Notes: generated by a model from the letters alone, not told the origin. Counted from the first letter of the stretch, positions 29,052 through 38,990 are shown. The stretch is DNA of 58,573 nucleotides from Nitrospira sp. (GCA_016784355.1 JADHUV010000016.1:1-58573), one strand, 5' to 3'. Translations and numbers: made by a program.

Positions 29052-31475
29052 ATGAATAAATATATCTGTATACATGGCCATTTCTATCAGCCTCCCAGAG
29101 AAAATCCCTGGCTTGAGGAAATAGAATTACAAGACAGCGCATACCCGTATCATGACTGGAACGAGAGGATCACGGCGGAATGCTATGCCCCCAATGCGGC
29201 CTCCAGGATTCTGGATAATAAAGGTCGTATTATAGACATAATAAACACCTATTCCAGAATAAGCTTCAACTTTGGACCGACCGTGCTTTCATGGATGGAA
29301 AAACATCAGCCGGATGTCTACGCAGCAATACTCGAGGCTGACAGACTCAGCATGGAGCTTTTCTCAGGACATGGCTCAGCAATGGCGCAAGCCTTCAACC
29401 ATCTTATAATGCCGCTTGCAAGCAAACAGGATAAATACACCCAGGCAATCTGGGGGATCAAAGACTTTCAGCATCGATTCAATAGAGACCCTGAGGGCAT
29501 GTGGCTTCCGGAAACTGCTGTTGATACCGATACACTGGAGGTCCTTGCAGAGCTGGGCATAAGTTTTGTCCTGCTATCTCCGAGACAGGCTAAGAGCATT
29601 TGCAGAGATCCTAAAAACGAGCAATGGCAGGATGTTTCCGGAGAGCAGATAGACCCCACAAGGGCTTACCTGTGCAGCCTGCCTTCCGGAAAAACTATGA
29701 ATCTGCTATTTTACGATGGTCCTATATCCCAGGATCTCTCATTCGGAGAACTGCTGAAAAATGGAGAGGGTTTTGCTAACAGACTGATGTCAGCCTTCAA
29801 TGACCATAGAGAACATGCCCAACTGGTACATATAGCAACAGACGGCGAGACCTATGGTCATCACCACAGGTATGGTGATATGGCACTGTCCTATGCCCTG
29901 CAGCACATAGAATCAGACGGTCTGGCCAAACTGACAAACTATAGCCAATATCTAAAACTGCACCCGCCGGAGTACTCAGTGAAAATTTATGACAACTCCT
30001 CCTGGAGTTGTGTACACGGGGTCGAAAGATGGCGCAATGACTGCGGCTGCAACTCCGGTATGAAAGGCGAGTGGCACCAGCAGTGGAGAAGACCGCTAAG
30101 AGATGCCCTTGACTGGCTTAGAGACAGTCTCAACAGCATTTATACGACAGAGGCAGGCAAACTTTTTAAGTCACCAGCTGAAGCCAAAAATGATTACATC
30201 GAGATCATTATGGACAGGTCGCCAGCTGTGACTGATGCATTTGTAGACAGACATGCCCTTAAGCCCATGTCCAAAGACGAGACCGTCAGGGCGATGAAAC
30301 TCCTGGAGATGCAGAGAAATGCGCAGTTTATGTACACCAGCTGCGGATGGTTTTTCGATGAGGTATCCGGGATAGAAACCATACAGATAATCCAGTATGC
30401 CTCAAAGGCCATCCAGTATGCCGAAGAGATCTCAGATCAAAAGCTTGAAGATGAATTTCGTTCCATGCTGCAAAAGGCCCCCAGTAATGTTTTCAAGGAC
30501 GCTGCCGAGCTCTATGATAAATATGTAAAATCAGCAAGAACCGACCTCATGCGCGTGGCAGCTCATTACAGCATATCTTCAATATTCGAGCATTATAATA
30601 ATGAGACAGACATCTACTGTTACTCTGCCAGCAGTGAATTATTCGACCGGCAGGATGCAGGCAAACTTACACTTGTAACCGGCAAGGCAAACATCACCTC
30701 AAAAATAACCAGGGAAGAAAAGTTTATAACCTTTGCGGTACTGCATCTGGGGGACAATAACATCAATGCCGGCATCAGAAATTTCAGAACTCCTGAAGCC
30801 TTTAAAACCATGCAGAAAGACCTTACAGGTGCCTTTGAAAAAGGAGACACCCCAACAGTACTCAGGATGATCGACAAACACTTTGAGGGAAACATTTACT
30901 CCCTCTGGCATCTGTTTAAGGATGAGCAGAGAAAGGTTTTGGATCAGCTGCTGGCCCTCACTTTTGAGGGAGTAGAAATTGCATACCGATATATATATGA
31001 AGAGCATTATTCTATAATGAGCTTCTATCACAGTCTTCAGCAGAGAGTTCCCAAGCAATATATGGCAGCGGTAGAATATATACTTAACTCCGACCTGCAA
31101 AAGATATTTGAAGACAATGTTATCGATGTTGATAAACTCCGGAAACTTATAGATGAATACAGACGATGGCCTGTAAGATTTGATGCGACCACCATAGGCT
31201 TTGTGGCCGGCACATGGCTTAACAATACAATGAAGCACCTGAATGAAAACCCCGGCAGCACGGAAGTCCTGGAGATGCTCAACCATACGTTAGAGACCAC
31301 AGCAAGTCTTTCGCTGACACTGGATCTGTGGAAGGCCCAGAACCTTTATTTTTCTGTGAGCAAAAAAAACTTTTGCGAGTCTATGCAGTTATGGGCGGCA
31401 GCGGATAATACTGAGGCTAAACAATGGATTGAGAATTTTCAACGCTTAGGTTACTATCTTCACATTCAAGTATAA
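29052..31475 (+). CDS. Glycoside hydrolase family 57 protein with DUF3536 domain
   Basis: An 807-residue cytoplasmic protein. The GH57 N-terminal motif 'CIHGHFYQPPRENPW' is followed by 'GMWLPETAVDTDTLEVLAELGISFVLLSP', with the likely nucleophile Glu, and 'HIATDGETYGHHHRYGD', with the likely acid Asp. The C-terminal half (from about residue 350) is the DUF3536 helical domain. GH57 enzymes include amylases, amylopullulanases and glucanotransferases; the exact activity of this group is not known to me. Its place between glgB and malQ says it acts on glycogen or maltodextrin. Confidence 0.9.
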   Translation: MNKYICIHGHFYQPPRENPWLEEIELQDSAYPYHDWNERITAECYAPNAASRILDNKGRIIDIINTYSRISFNFGPTVLSWMEKHQPDVYAAILEADRLSMELFSGHGSAMAQAFNHLIMPLASKQDKYTQAIWGIKDFQHRFNRDPEGMWLPETAVDTDTLEVLAELGISFVLLSPRQAKSICRDPKNEQWQDVSGEQIDPTRAYLCSLPSGKTMNLLFYDGPISQDLSFGELLKNGEGFANRLMSAFNDHREHAQLVHIATDGETYGHHHRYGDMALSYALQHIESDGLAKLTNYSQYLKLHPPEYSVKIYDNSSWSCVHGVERWRNDCGCNSGMKGEWHQQWRRPLRDALDWLRDSLNSIYTTEAGKLFKSPAEAKNDYIEIIMDRSPAVTDAFVDRHALKPMSKDETVRAMKLLEMQRNAQFMYTSCGWFFDEVSGIETIQIIQYASKAIQYAEEISDQKLEDEFRSMLQKAPSNVFKDAAELYDKYVKSARTDLMRVAAHYSISSIFEHYNNETDIYCYSASSELFDRQDAGKLTLVTGKANITSKITREEKFITFAVLHLGDNNINAGIRNFRTPEAFKTMQKDLTGAFEKGDTPTVLRMIDKHFEGNIYSLWHLFKDEQRKVLDQLLALTFEGVEIAYRYIYEEHYSIMSFYHSLQQRVPKQYMAAVEYILNSDLQKIFEDNVIDVDKLRKLIDEYRRWPVRFDATTIGFVAGTWLNNTMKHLNENPGSTEVLEMLNHTLETTASLSLTLDLWKAQNLYFSVSKKNFCESMQLWAAADNTEAKQWIENFQRLGYYLHIQV

Positions 31476-31513
31476 AGCGGCAGAAATTCTGCCATAAAAA
31501 GGAGCAGCAGGAC

Positions 31514-33025
31514 GTGAAAAAAAGAGGCAGCGGAATATTACTACATTTAACTTCTCTACCATCTCAGTACGGCATCGGTGATATGGGTTCGCAGGCTTGC
31601 GAATTCGTTGATTTCCTATCCGAGGCGGGTCAGAGTTACTGGCAGATCCTGCCTCTAAACATGACGAATACCGCTTATGGCAATTCTCCTTACAGCAGCA
31701 TTTCAGCCTTTGCAGGCAACCACCTGCTGATAAGCCCCGAGCGACTTATAACTGCAGGCTTTATTTCTGCAGAAGATCTTCCGCCAGTCGGAGAATTCTC
31801 TGATGAGCGCGTTCAATTTGAAAAAGTATCTGAGTATAAAGAAAAGCTGCTGCAGGTTGTATATCAACGCAATAAAGACAATCTGCCTCATCACCAGGAT
31901 TACCAGCGCTTTTGTGCTGAAAATGCCTGGTGGCTCGAGGATTACAGTCTCTTTCTCTCAATAAAGAACTGTCTCGGCGGAATAGAATGGTCTGAGTGGC
32001 CTCCTGAACTGCGAGACAGGACACAGGAGTCCATGGCTCAATACAGAGACAGACTCAGTGAAGACATAACCAGGGAAAAGTTCTCTCAGTATATTTTCTT
32101 CACGCAGTGGAACTCTCTGAAGCTGTACTGCAGCAGCAAAGGAATTAAAATTATCGGAGATATTCCCATATATGTAAATTATGACAGCTCCGATGTATGG
32201 TCACATCCTGAAATATTCAGCCTGGACGAACAGAAAAGGCCGGTCAATGTTGCAGGGGTTCCGCCGGATTATTTCAGTGAAACAGGACAACTCTGGGGAC
32301 ATCCTGTATACAAGTGGGATGTTCTTAAGGAATCCGGCTATTCCTGGTGGATTCAGAGAGTGACTCACAATCTGAGCATGTTCAGCATAATACGTCTGGA
32401 CCACTTCAGGGGATTTGTCGGCTACTGGCAGGTTCATGCAAGCGAGAAAACAGCAATAAACGGAAACTGGGAAACAGCTCCTGCACATGATTTTTTTGAG
32501 ACACTGATGAAGCATATACCTGAAAACACCATAATAGCAGAGGACCTTGGAATCATCACAGATGATGTATGGGAAATAATGGGAAGGTTCAGCTTTCCCG
32601 GCATGAAAGTGCTGCTGTTTGCGTTTGGAGATGACCTTCCCCGCAACCCATATGCCCCACATAATCACGTAAAAAATTGTGTTATATATACCGGCACTCA
32701 TGACAACAATACTGTTAAAGGCTGGTATAAAAATGAGCTCTCCCCGGAAGACCGCGAACGTATTTCCACATATCTTGGACATAAGACAAATGAAAATACC
32801 ATTCATTCGGATATAATGCGACTGGCTATGATGTCAGTTGCGAACACTGCTATCATACCAATGCAGGATCTACTCGGGCTGGATCAAAAGTACAGGATGA
32901 ACCTTCCGGCAAGTAGCAAAGGATACTGGGAGTGGCGGCTAAAGCCGGGGCAGGCCTCTGATTCCGTAAAAAACAGCCTGCTCACAATGACAACTATTTA
33001 CGGACGTGAAAAGCTTCTGAAATGA
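31514..33025 (+). CDS. malQ: 4-alpha-glucanotransferase
   Basis: A 503-residue GH77 enzyme. Motifs: 'RGSGILLHLTSLPSQYGIGDMG' at the N-terminus, 'KIIGDIPIYVNYDSSDVWSHPE', 'IRLDHFRGFVGYW' with the nucleophile Asp, 'IIAEDLGIITDDVW' with the acid Glu and 'YTGTHDNNTVKGWY'. It moves maltosyl units between glucans and can shape glycogen chains. GTG start with GGAG 11 bases upstream. Third gene of the glycogen operon; it converges on the LOG gene with a 9-base gap. Confidence 0.96.
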   Translation: MKKRGSGILLHLTSLPSQYGIGDMGSQACEFVDFLSEAGQSYWQILPLNMTNTAYGNSPYSSISAFAGNHLLISPERLITAGFISAEDLPPVGEFSDERVQFEKVSEYKEKLLQVVYQRNKDNLPHHQDYQRFCAENAWWLEDYSLFLSIKNCLGGIEWSEWPPELRDRTQESMAQYRDRLSEDITREKFSQYIFFTQWNSLKLYCSSKGIKIIGDIPIYVNYDSSDVWSHPEIFSLDEQKRPVNVAGVPPDYFSETGQLWGHPVYKWDVLKESGYSWWIQRVTHNLSMFSIIRLDHFRGFVGYWQVHASEKTAINGNWETAPAHDFFETLMKHIPENTIIAEDLGIITDDVWEIMGRFSFPGMKVLLFAFGDDLPRNPYAPHNHVKNCVIYTGTHDNNTVKGWYKNELSPEDRERISTYLGHKTNENTIHSDIMRLAMMSVANTAIIPMQDLLGLDQKYRMNLPASSKGYWEWRLKPGQASDSVKNSLLTMTTIYGREKLLK

Positions 33026-33034
33026 GTCCCGTTG

Positions 33035-34078
33035 TCAGCATTGGCAGTCATTAATCTCATCAACTAAACCCTTCAGCTGACCAAAGTCATGCAGATTAAA
33101 ATCAACAAGAAGCCGCGGCAGATGCATAAGCTCCGGCTCATCGTGTTCCTCAGTAAACGCAGGGGAGGCCGCAATACGGCCTTCAGGTTCAAGTATCCCG
33201 GCAAAAGTTTTATTCAACTTATTTATTGAGTTTTCATTAAGCTGTGAGAGCATTCTTATAACCAGTTTTCCTTTTACATAACGCATACTGTGGTAACGCC
33301 GGTAAAACTTATTTATTATAGCAACCGCCTCATCTACATCGCTGACACAGGTGAAAAGGTTAAAGTCACATTCACTTATGTAGCCCTGAGAGAGAAGCTC
33401 ATCCTTCAGAAATCTGATCATACGCGTCCAGTAGGTACCACCTCCAGGCTCTTCAATAAGGAGCAGCGGCAGCGGGGGCTGTTTACCCGTCTGCAGCAGT
33501 GTCAGGGTTTCCATGGCCTCATCAAGAGTGCCAAAGCCGCCGGGAAAAAGGGCAATGGCATCTGCCTCTTTCAAAAAGGCTACCTTGCGATTAAAAAAAT
33601 ATTTATATGTAATCAGACGCGGATTACCTATCAAAACAGGGTTGGGCTTCTGCTCAAACGGTAGTTGAATATTTGCCCCGAAGGAGTTTTCAGGACCGGC
33701 ACCCTCATTGGCTGCCTGCATGATACCTCCGCCTCCGCCGGTAATTACCATATACCCCTCCGCTACAAGCTTGCGGCCAAAGTCATGGGCCATCTGATAT
33801 ATCGTTTCATCAGGCTCTGTCCGAGCCGAACCAAAGACCGTAACTTTTTTTACAGCGTTATACGGCCCGAACAACTTGCCTGTAAAACGCATTTCCTTCA
33901 TGGTGGTATTCATGAGCTTCATATGGGCCCTGTCATTTTTTTCCTGACCTGCCTTCAGAGCCGCAAGTATCATTTCCCTTACGAGATCCGCCTGCCCAAT
34001 TGATCCCACCTGCTCGATCAGCCTGTCTATAGCTTTATCAGCCTCGCCATTGGTTCTGGTAAAATGCAATTCTATCAT
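33035..34078 (-). CDS. LOG-family protein (TIGR00730 type), long form
   Basis: A 347-residue Rossmann-like protein. It carries 'GSARTEPDETIYQMAHDFGRKL', 'MVITGGGGGIMQAANEGA' and the signature 'FPGGFGTLDEAMETLTLLQTGK' (PGGxGTxxE). LOG proteins cut nucleoside monophosphates into base and ribose phosphate; some make cytokinins. Plain LOG proteins are about 190 residues, so this has an N-terminal helical extension (1-75) and a C-terminal part (260-347) of unknown role. It ends the run DUF1207-channel-SGNH-LOG, after a 141-base gap. Confidence 0.88.
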   Translation of the reverse strand: MIELHFTRTNGEADKAIDRLIEQVGSIGQADLVREMILAALKAGQEKNDRAHMKLMNTTMKEMRFTGKLFGPYNAVKKVTVFGSARTEPDETIYQMAHDFGRKLVAEGYMVITGGGGGIMQAANEGAGPENSFGANIQLPFEQKPNPVLIGNPRLITYKYFFNRKVAFLKEADAIALFPGGFGTLDEAMETLTLLQTGKQPPLPLLLIEEPGGGTYWTRMIRFLKDELLSQGYISECDFNLFTCVSDVDEAVAIINKFYRRYHSMRYVKGKLVIRMLSQLNENSINKLNKTFAGILEPEGRIAASPAFTEEHDEPELMHLPRLLVDFNLHDFGQLKGLVDEINDCQC

Positions 34079-34219
34079 TTATAAAATGTTTCTCCTTAGT
34101 TAACTAATTACTCAATTTATAACCGCACATTGAGTTTTTCTTCCAAATGAAGGTCACGGCCCTGTTGTCTTTTTAATTACGGCTTTTATTCAATAAAAAA
34201 CAAGCGTGGGGCAGGCAGT

Positions 34220-34729
34220 CTAGATGATCTTTTGCAATTCCCCGGACCAGATATGATAACCTGTCTCACTTATATGCACCCCATCCTCAAGCAGGCAGTC
34301 CAGATTGATTTTGCCGTCATCATGATGAAAGCTGCTATAAATATCAAGATATACGGCCTCCAGTTCCAAAGCCAGGGCCTTAAGATCACGATTCACCAAT
34401 AACACATCCTCATCTTTTATAAAATCCGCATTTACCGGAAGCAGACTGCAGACATACAGCCTGGTCGCCGGGAAGGAAGCCTTCAATTTCTCCAGCGCTA
34501 CCCTGTAGAAATTTATAAAAGCGGTATCCCCCATTGCCAGATTATTTATACCGGACATAAGGAAAATCAGATCCGGCGAATCACATACATCCCGCACCGT
34601 AAGCACCCTTGAAAAGAGTCCCTGTACAGACTCCCCCGCCATCCCGAGATTTGTAACAATGTGTTGAGGAAAGCGCTTCTGCCAGTCAAAATACTCGACC
34701 AGAGAGTCTCCCATAAAAAGCATTTTCAT
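34220..34729 (-). CDS. SGNH/GDSL-type hydrolase
   Basis: A 169-residue protein without signal peptide. Block I 'MLFMGDSLVEYFDW' has the catalytic Ser, block II is 'NLGMAGESVQGL', block III 'LMSGINNLAMGD' has the Asn, and block V 'EDGVHISETGYHIW' has the Asp/His pair. Members are esterases, lipases or acetylhydrolases; the substrate cannot be told. It starts 10 bases after the potassium-channel gene. Confidence 0.88.
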   Translation of the reverse strand: MKMLFMGDSLVEYFDWQKRFPQHIVTNLGMAGESVQGLFSRVLTVRDVCDSPDLIFLMSGINNLAMGDTAFINFYRVALEKLKASFPATRLYVCSLLPVNADFIKDEDVLLVNRDLKALALELEAVYLDIYSSFHHDDGKINLDCLLEDGVHISETGYHIWSGELQKII

Positions 34730-34739
34730 ATCATATCCT

Positions 34740-35072
34740 TTAAGATCCGGGCACTAACGCGGATATTTGAGTGTTAAACGGATTCATTCTTTCTGCACGC
34801 TCCTGACGTCTGATCAATATTTCCGCTGCACCGGCAACCGCGCCCAGAAAGATACCCACCCCTGTAATAATTAGAAAGAGTGAGAGTATTTTACCTGCCG
34901 CTGTGACCGGTGTGATATCACCATAACCAACCGCGGCAAGGGTAACAACACTGAAGTAAAATGGGTCAGGAAGAGAAAGTCCTTCAAAAAGCATAAAGCC
35001 GGCCGTTACAACCGTTATTATGATCACAAGAATAAGCAAAAACGCTCTCAGCCGGTTTATCAGATTACTCAT
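34740..35072 (-). CDS. Two-helix potassium channel subunit
   Basis: A 110-residue protein. Membrane helix 1 (about residues 8-29, '[21 protein letters not shown]'), a pore loop and selectivity filter '[16 protein letters not shown]', then helix 2 ('[21 protein letters not shown]'). It has no regulatory domain such as RCK, like KcsA-type or voltage-less bacterial channels. The usual filter is TVGYGD; here the Thr is Ala (AVGYGD), the remaining filter being intact. It lies between the beta-barrel gene and the SGNH hydrolase. A cyclic di-AMP synthase is 3 kb away; that nucleotide often controls potassium transport. Confidence 0.88.
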   Translation of the reverse strand: MSNLINRLRAFLLILVIIITVVTAGFMLFEGLSLPDPFYFSVVTLAAVGYGDITPVTAAGKILSLFLIITGVGIFLGAVAGAAEILIRRQERAERMNPFNTQISALVPGS

Positions 35073-35098
35073 TAAATAGCGATTTACTAAGAATATTA

Positions 35099-36226
35099 TT
35101 AAAAATAAAAGTGAGCGCCTAACCCGGTATACTCAAGAGATGTATTATAAAACTGACTGTTAGGAGAATTCCCGTTAAAATATTCAAGCATGATATGTAC
35201 CTTATGCCATAAAGTTTTTTCATTGGATATCTCGACTCCCGCTCGCAGGGATACCGCACCATTCCAGTCATTCATGCCTTTGTGCTTCACATCTATGGCG
35301 GCAATAGGCCTGAAAAAGTTTTTATAGTAAGCCTTCGTACTCTTCAGCTCAACCCCGTATTGTGCAAACCAGGGATCAATATCTTCCGGATCTGGACTGA
35401 AAAGATAATCACCGCCTGCGTATACTCGAAGCCACTCCTTAAAGTCCTTGGAAACCTTAAATTCTACAGCCTCATAGCTTATGCTGGTTCGCTGCCTTGT
35501 ACCCCGCAAAAGCAGCTCATCTCCAATATGTGAACTCAGATGATATATGCTAAAAAATGTCGAGAGTGTGTCTTTTCGATGACTCCAGTATAACCCGAAC
35601 CTGTAATCCTCACTAAGCAGATCCCATGAAGGGGTATCCAGATCAAACAAACCAAAGAAAGCAGCGTGCATGCCTATCTGAAAATCACCGCCGAATTGTG
35701 CAGCCCCCCTGTATAAAGGCAGTACCGCACCTATACTTGGTGCTACTACCTTCCCGATCTCTGCTTCACTTATATAGTTATGCCAAAGAACCGCGGTATG
35801 GGGCCAGCGGGGGTCAGCCATCAGAGGATCAAAGAGCTTATCAGGAGATAAGGCCTTTATATAATAGGAATCCTTACTACTCTGACTCTCGGCAGGGCCG
35901 CTGTCACGTGAGACCTTAGCAGGAGGCAGCGCCTCGGACCTTACAATTTCAGAACTCCTTCCGGATATCTCAACCCGGACAACCCCATCTATGGCAGACA
36001 GATCAGATAAAACACCTTCAGAAACTGATAATGCGTGTCCAGGGGATATCGTTAATACCCCTTCTTTAACACTTATACGGGAAGCATCATCACTAAATTT
36101 AACCTTCAATAACGCCTCAGCAAAACCACGTATATAGTCATCATCAGCCGAAGCAGCAATACTCGATCCGGCAATAATAAATATCAAAACAAGAACCAGG
36201 TGCAGTCTAAAATATTTTAATTTCAT
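35099..36226 (-). CDS. DUF1207-like outer-membrane beta-barrel protein
   Basis: A 375-residue secreted protein. Signal peptide at 1-27 (ends SSIAASAD). Residues 30-95 look like a small BON- or secretin-type domain ('[34 protein letters not shown]'). The rest, from '[17 protein letters not shown]', matches my memory of DUF1207 and has alternating strands ending in a C-terminal Phe ('GLGAHFYF'), typical of outer-membrane barrels. Function unknown. It is followed by the channel gene after 26 bases. Confidence 0.75.
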   Translation of the reverse strand: MKLKYFRLHLVLVLIFIIAGSSIAASADDDYIRGFAEALLKVKFSDDASRISVKEGVLTISPGHALSVSEGVLSDLSAIDGVVRVEISGRSSEIVRSEALPPAKVSRDSGPAESQSSKDSYYIKALSPDKLFDPLMADPRWPHTAVLWHNYISEAEIGKVVAPSIGAVLPLYRGAAQFGGDFQIGMHAAFFGLFDLDTPSWDLLSEDYRFGLYWSHRKDTLSTFFSIYHLSSHIGDELLLRGTRQRTSISYEAVEFKVSKDFKEWLRVYAGGDYLFSPDPEDIDPWFAQYGVELKSTKAYYKNFFRPIAAIDVKHKGMNDWNGAVSLRAGVEISNEKTLWHKVHIMLEYFNGNSPNSQFYNTSLEYTGLGAHFYF

Positions 36227-36402
36227 CTATGTGATCCATTTTCATTCAGTAAGGTTTAATATTGAATGCAATTATAGCAAGAATTACGGCAGCAGTATTC
36301 TACACCAGAAAAGCTATTTTTTCAAAACATTGAAGCGGTAGGTGACTGAAAAAAAGTCTTATCTACAGGTCTGCAAAAAAATACCGGCAAAAACAGAACC
36401 AG

Positions 36403-36669
36403 TCAGGGCATCGGCATCTTCTCAGGTTCACACAGCAGTTCAGGATTAATCGCAACCTGCCCGCACTTCTTACACTGGTACCGGTCATTATTTTTCTTGT
36501 TATGACAGAAGGATGGAGGCATCAAACTCTTACTTCCGCACCAGTCGTATTTTCTGCCTTTACCCTGCACACGACAGATATTATTAGAATCAAGGGCAAC
36601 AGCGCCGCAATTAGCGCAGATAAACGCTGGAGTATCTTTAGGAAGCGGAATATGTTTCTTCTTAGACAT
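36403..36669 (-). CDS. Small protein with two related zinc ribbons
   Basis: An 88-residue protein starting at an ATG preceded by AAGGAGAG. Two similar Cys motifs stand out: 'ICANCGAVALDSNNICRVQ' (about residues 16-34) and 'QCKKCGQVAINPELLCEPE' (about 66-84), each C-x2-C-G-x-V-A-x6-C, with further Cys and His between ('DWCGSK', 'SFCHN'). It probably binds one or two zinc ions. The role is unknown; similar small proteins may touch RNA or DNA. A longer in-frame reading starting at 36855 overlaps rlmD and is unlikely. Confidence 0.75.
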   Translation of the reverse strand: MSKKKHIPLPKDTPAFICANCGAVALDSNNICRVQGKGRKYDWCGSKSLMPPSFCHNKKNNDRYQCKKCGQVAINPELLCEPEKMPMP

Positions 36670-36792
36670 CGGCAAACTCTCCTTATATTTCTGTAAGATG
36701 CAATAGATTAACATTTCATGTCTCAAAGGTCGACTACCAGTGAAATAAAAAATATTGTTAAATCCCCCTGAAAAAATATACAATGCATAACT

Positions 36793-38031
36793 ATGGAACT
36801 CCTGAAACTTAAAGTAGACAGAGCCGTATACGGTGGAAAATACATCTGCAATCACGAAGGCGGCGTAATCTTCATTGAAGGCAATACCATGCCTGGAGAA
36901 ATAATAGAGGCCAGGGTGGAAGCCAGAAAAAAAGACTATACAGTGGCTTCTGTGAACAAAATTCTACAGCCCTCTGCAAAAAGGGTAGAACCTTCGTGCA
37001 AGTTTTATGGAACCTGCGGAGGATGTCAGATTCAGCATTTTCGTTATACCGATCAGCTGTTGCTTAAGGAATCAGTACTTAAAGACTGTCTAAAGAGAAT
37101 CGCTAAACTCGACCCGTTATTCCTGCCGGTCTTTAAAAGCGATACCCCACTGCATTACCGGCATAAAGGGCAGTTTAAGGTAAGCGGAAAGAAGGCAGGA
37201 TTTTTCAAGTTCAATACACACGAGATTGTTGACATTGATGCCTGCCCTCTCATGACAGATAAAATCAACACATTCTTTGCCGAAATCAAGACAGCTGTAT
37301 CGGACATGAATATTACTGATATCCATCTGACCAGCGGCAGAGATACCGGAGCTTTTATAAAAGCCCCTGATATTTCCGGCAGGACACCGGAGATGAATAA
37401 ACTGGCAGCAAAACTCATGGAAATCGGGCTCTCAGGAGTCACTATAGAAACAGCCAGGAGACAATACACCACATACGGGGCAGCCTTTGTGACCCATGAT
37501 CTTAACGGTATGCAGTACACCACCTCAGCAAGAGGTTTTTTACAAAGCAACTGGGACCTTAACTGCAGGACCGCAAGATTAATCAAACATACATTTGGAG
37601 CGGAGCATAAGCGGAGGATCCTGGATCTGTACGCAGGAGCGGGCAATTTCTCCTTCATGCTCTCCGGGAAGCATGAGATAACAGCCGTAGAAAAAAGTGC
37701 TCTAGCCGTAAAAGACGGTCAAAGAAACGTAAAGCTTAATAAGATTGAGAACTTTTCCTTCATAAAAAAAGATGCCGAGCGTTTCATACCGGAAACCTCT
37801 TATGACACCGTCATACTGGACCCCTCAAGACAGGGACTCTCTAAAAAAGCCATGGCAACGGTCCTTGCATTGAAGCCGGCCTCAATGGTTTATGTCTCAT
37901 GCAATCCCTCAACCTTCGCCAGGGATCTTAAAATACTTTCAGAAACCCATAAGATCGAGTATGTAAGACTAATAGATTTCTTCCCCCAGACCTTCCATAT
38001 TGAATCAATAGCGTTTCTCAGCCTGAAATAA
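36793..38031 (+). CDS. 23S rRNA uracil-C5 methyltransferase, RlmD/TrmA family
   Basis: A 412-residue class I methyltransferase. N-terminal TRAM domain (1-60), then the iron-sulfur Cys cluster 'CKFYGTCGGCQIQH', the SAM-binding motif 'ILDLYAGAGNFSF', and the catalytic region 'DTVILDPSRQGLSKKA' and 'MVYVSCNPSTFARDL' with the nucleophile Cys. It methylates U1939 or U747 of 23S rRNA, or a tRNA uridine; which one cannot be decided here. It is transcribed away from the zinc-ribbon gene and is followed 65 bases later by the diadenylate cyclase. Confidence 0.9.
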   Translation: MELLKLKVDRAVYGGKYICNHEGGVIFIEGNTMPGEIIEARVEARKKDYTVASVNKILQPSAKRVEPSCKFYGTCGGCQIQHFRYTDQLLLKESVLKDCLKRIAKLDPLFLPVFKSDTPLHYRHKGQFKVSGKKAGFFKFNTHEIVDIDACPLMTDKINTFFAEIKTAVSDMNITDIHLTSGRDTGAFIKAPDISGRTPEMNKLAAKLMEIGLSGVTIETARRQYTTYGAAFVTHDLNGMQYTTSARGFLQSNWDLNCRTARLIKHTFGAEHKRRILDLYAGAGNFSFMLSGKHEITAVEKSALAVKDGQRNVKLNKIENFSFIKKDAERFIPETSYDTVILDPSRQGLSKKAMATVLALKPASMVYVSCNPSTFARDLKILSETHKIEYVRLIDFFPQTFHIESIAFLSLK

Positions 38032-38096
38032 CTCCGGAAATAGTCCAGCAATCATATCTGTGTTATTATAGTAAGCAATTAATATAAACAGAGCTT

Positions 38097-38990
38097 ATGA
38101 AAGATCAGAAGACAACAATAATCAGCACGGCCATTGATCTGGCAGCCCAAACAGGCAGCAGACATATATTCATATTTCTTGATACGGCCCGCATATGCAA
38201 CTGGTTTCTTAAGACCGGGTATGCAGAGAACCCCGAGGTTGTTATGGTTATCCCGCATAAGCTGCAGCTGCAGGAGCCACTTGCAAGAAAACTGAAATCA
38301 AAGGTAATCAAAAGCTGGTCCGGCAATCAGACTCGCTTTTCAAGGATAAAATATGCCTTTCTGCACGGTGTACTTGAGCACGTTCTGGACACAGACAGCA
38401 AGGTCGTATGCGTTCTCGGCCCATGGGGCAAAAACCACCTTGATACCATTGCGATACATGATCTTTCTCTTTCCTGGAGCGAAGAATTCCCTTTTAATCC
38501 CGCATCTATCATGAACAGTGATTCCCTGACCATGGTACTGGCAGTAATAGATATAGCGCTGGACATAGGCGCCCTGGGACGGGAAGGTAAACCAATAGGC
38601 ACCATATTTGTTATAGGGGATACAGATCAGGTTATCCTTCACTCGCATCAGGCGGTCTTCAACCCGTTTAAAGGCTATCCCAAAAAGGAAAGAAATATCA
38701 CCCGCTCAGAAGTGGTGGAAAGCATAAAGGAACTCGCTCAGCTGGATGGCGCATTTATTATTGAGGGAACAGGTACCGTAATGGCAGGGGGAAGGCACCT
38801 GGACGCTCGCAGCGTGCTGACCAAAGAACTCAGGGGCCTGGGCTCCCGGCACAGGTCTGCAGCCGGCATTACAAAAATGACCACAGCCATTGCCATAGTT
38901 GTTTCCGAGAGTACCGGACGTGTAACTATATTTGAAAATGGTAAAATTATTTCTACACTGGAACCTGTTATCAGCAGCAGGATGGTGTAA
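38097..38990 (+). CDS. Diadenylate cyclase, DacZ-like
   Basis: A 297-residue soluble protein. The C-terminal part is a DAC (DisA_N) domain with both catalytic motifs: DGA (217-219, in 'LAQLDGAFIIEGTGTV') and RHR (251-253, in 'GLGSRHRSAAGITKMT'). It should make cyclic di-AMP from two ATP. The N-terminal 150 residues form an alpha/beta domain, followed by 'GALGREGKPIGTIFVIGD'. This layout is that of archaeal DacZ rather than membrane-bound CdaA or the DNA-scanning DisA. It lies just after the methyltransferase gene and ends 28 bases from a convergent gene. Confidence 0.85.
   Translation: MKDQKTTIISTAIDLAAQTGSRHIFIFLDTARICNWFLKTGYAENPEVVMVIPHKLQLQEPLARKLKSKVIKSWSGNQTRFSRIKYAFLHGVLEHVLDTDSKVVCVLGPWGKNHLDTIAIHDLSLSWSEEFPFNPASIMNSDSLTMVLAVIDIALDIGALGREGKPIGTIFVIGDTDQVILHSHQAVFNPFKGYPKKERNITRSEVVESIKELAQLDGAFIIEGTGTVMAGGRHLDARSVLTKELRGLGSRHRSAAGITKMTTAIAIVVSESTGRVTIFENGKIISTLEPVISSRMV

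Noticed and set aside
30699..31286. A 195-codon minus-strand frame inside the GH57 gene
   Set aside because: Shadow of a well-supported GH57/DUF3536 gene; no ribosome site or domain.
32201..32806. A 201-codon minus-strand frame
   Set aside because: Antisense to malQ, which has all GH77 motifs.
36670..36855. N-terminal extension of the zinc-ribbon gene
   Set aside because: The extended region overlaps rlmD and its divergent promoter region, while the start at 36669 has a strong ribosome site.
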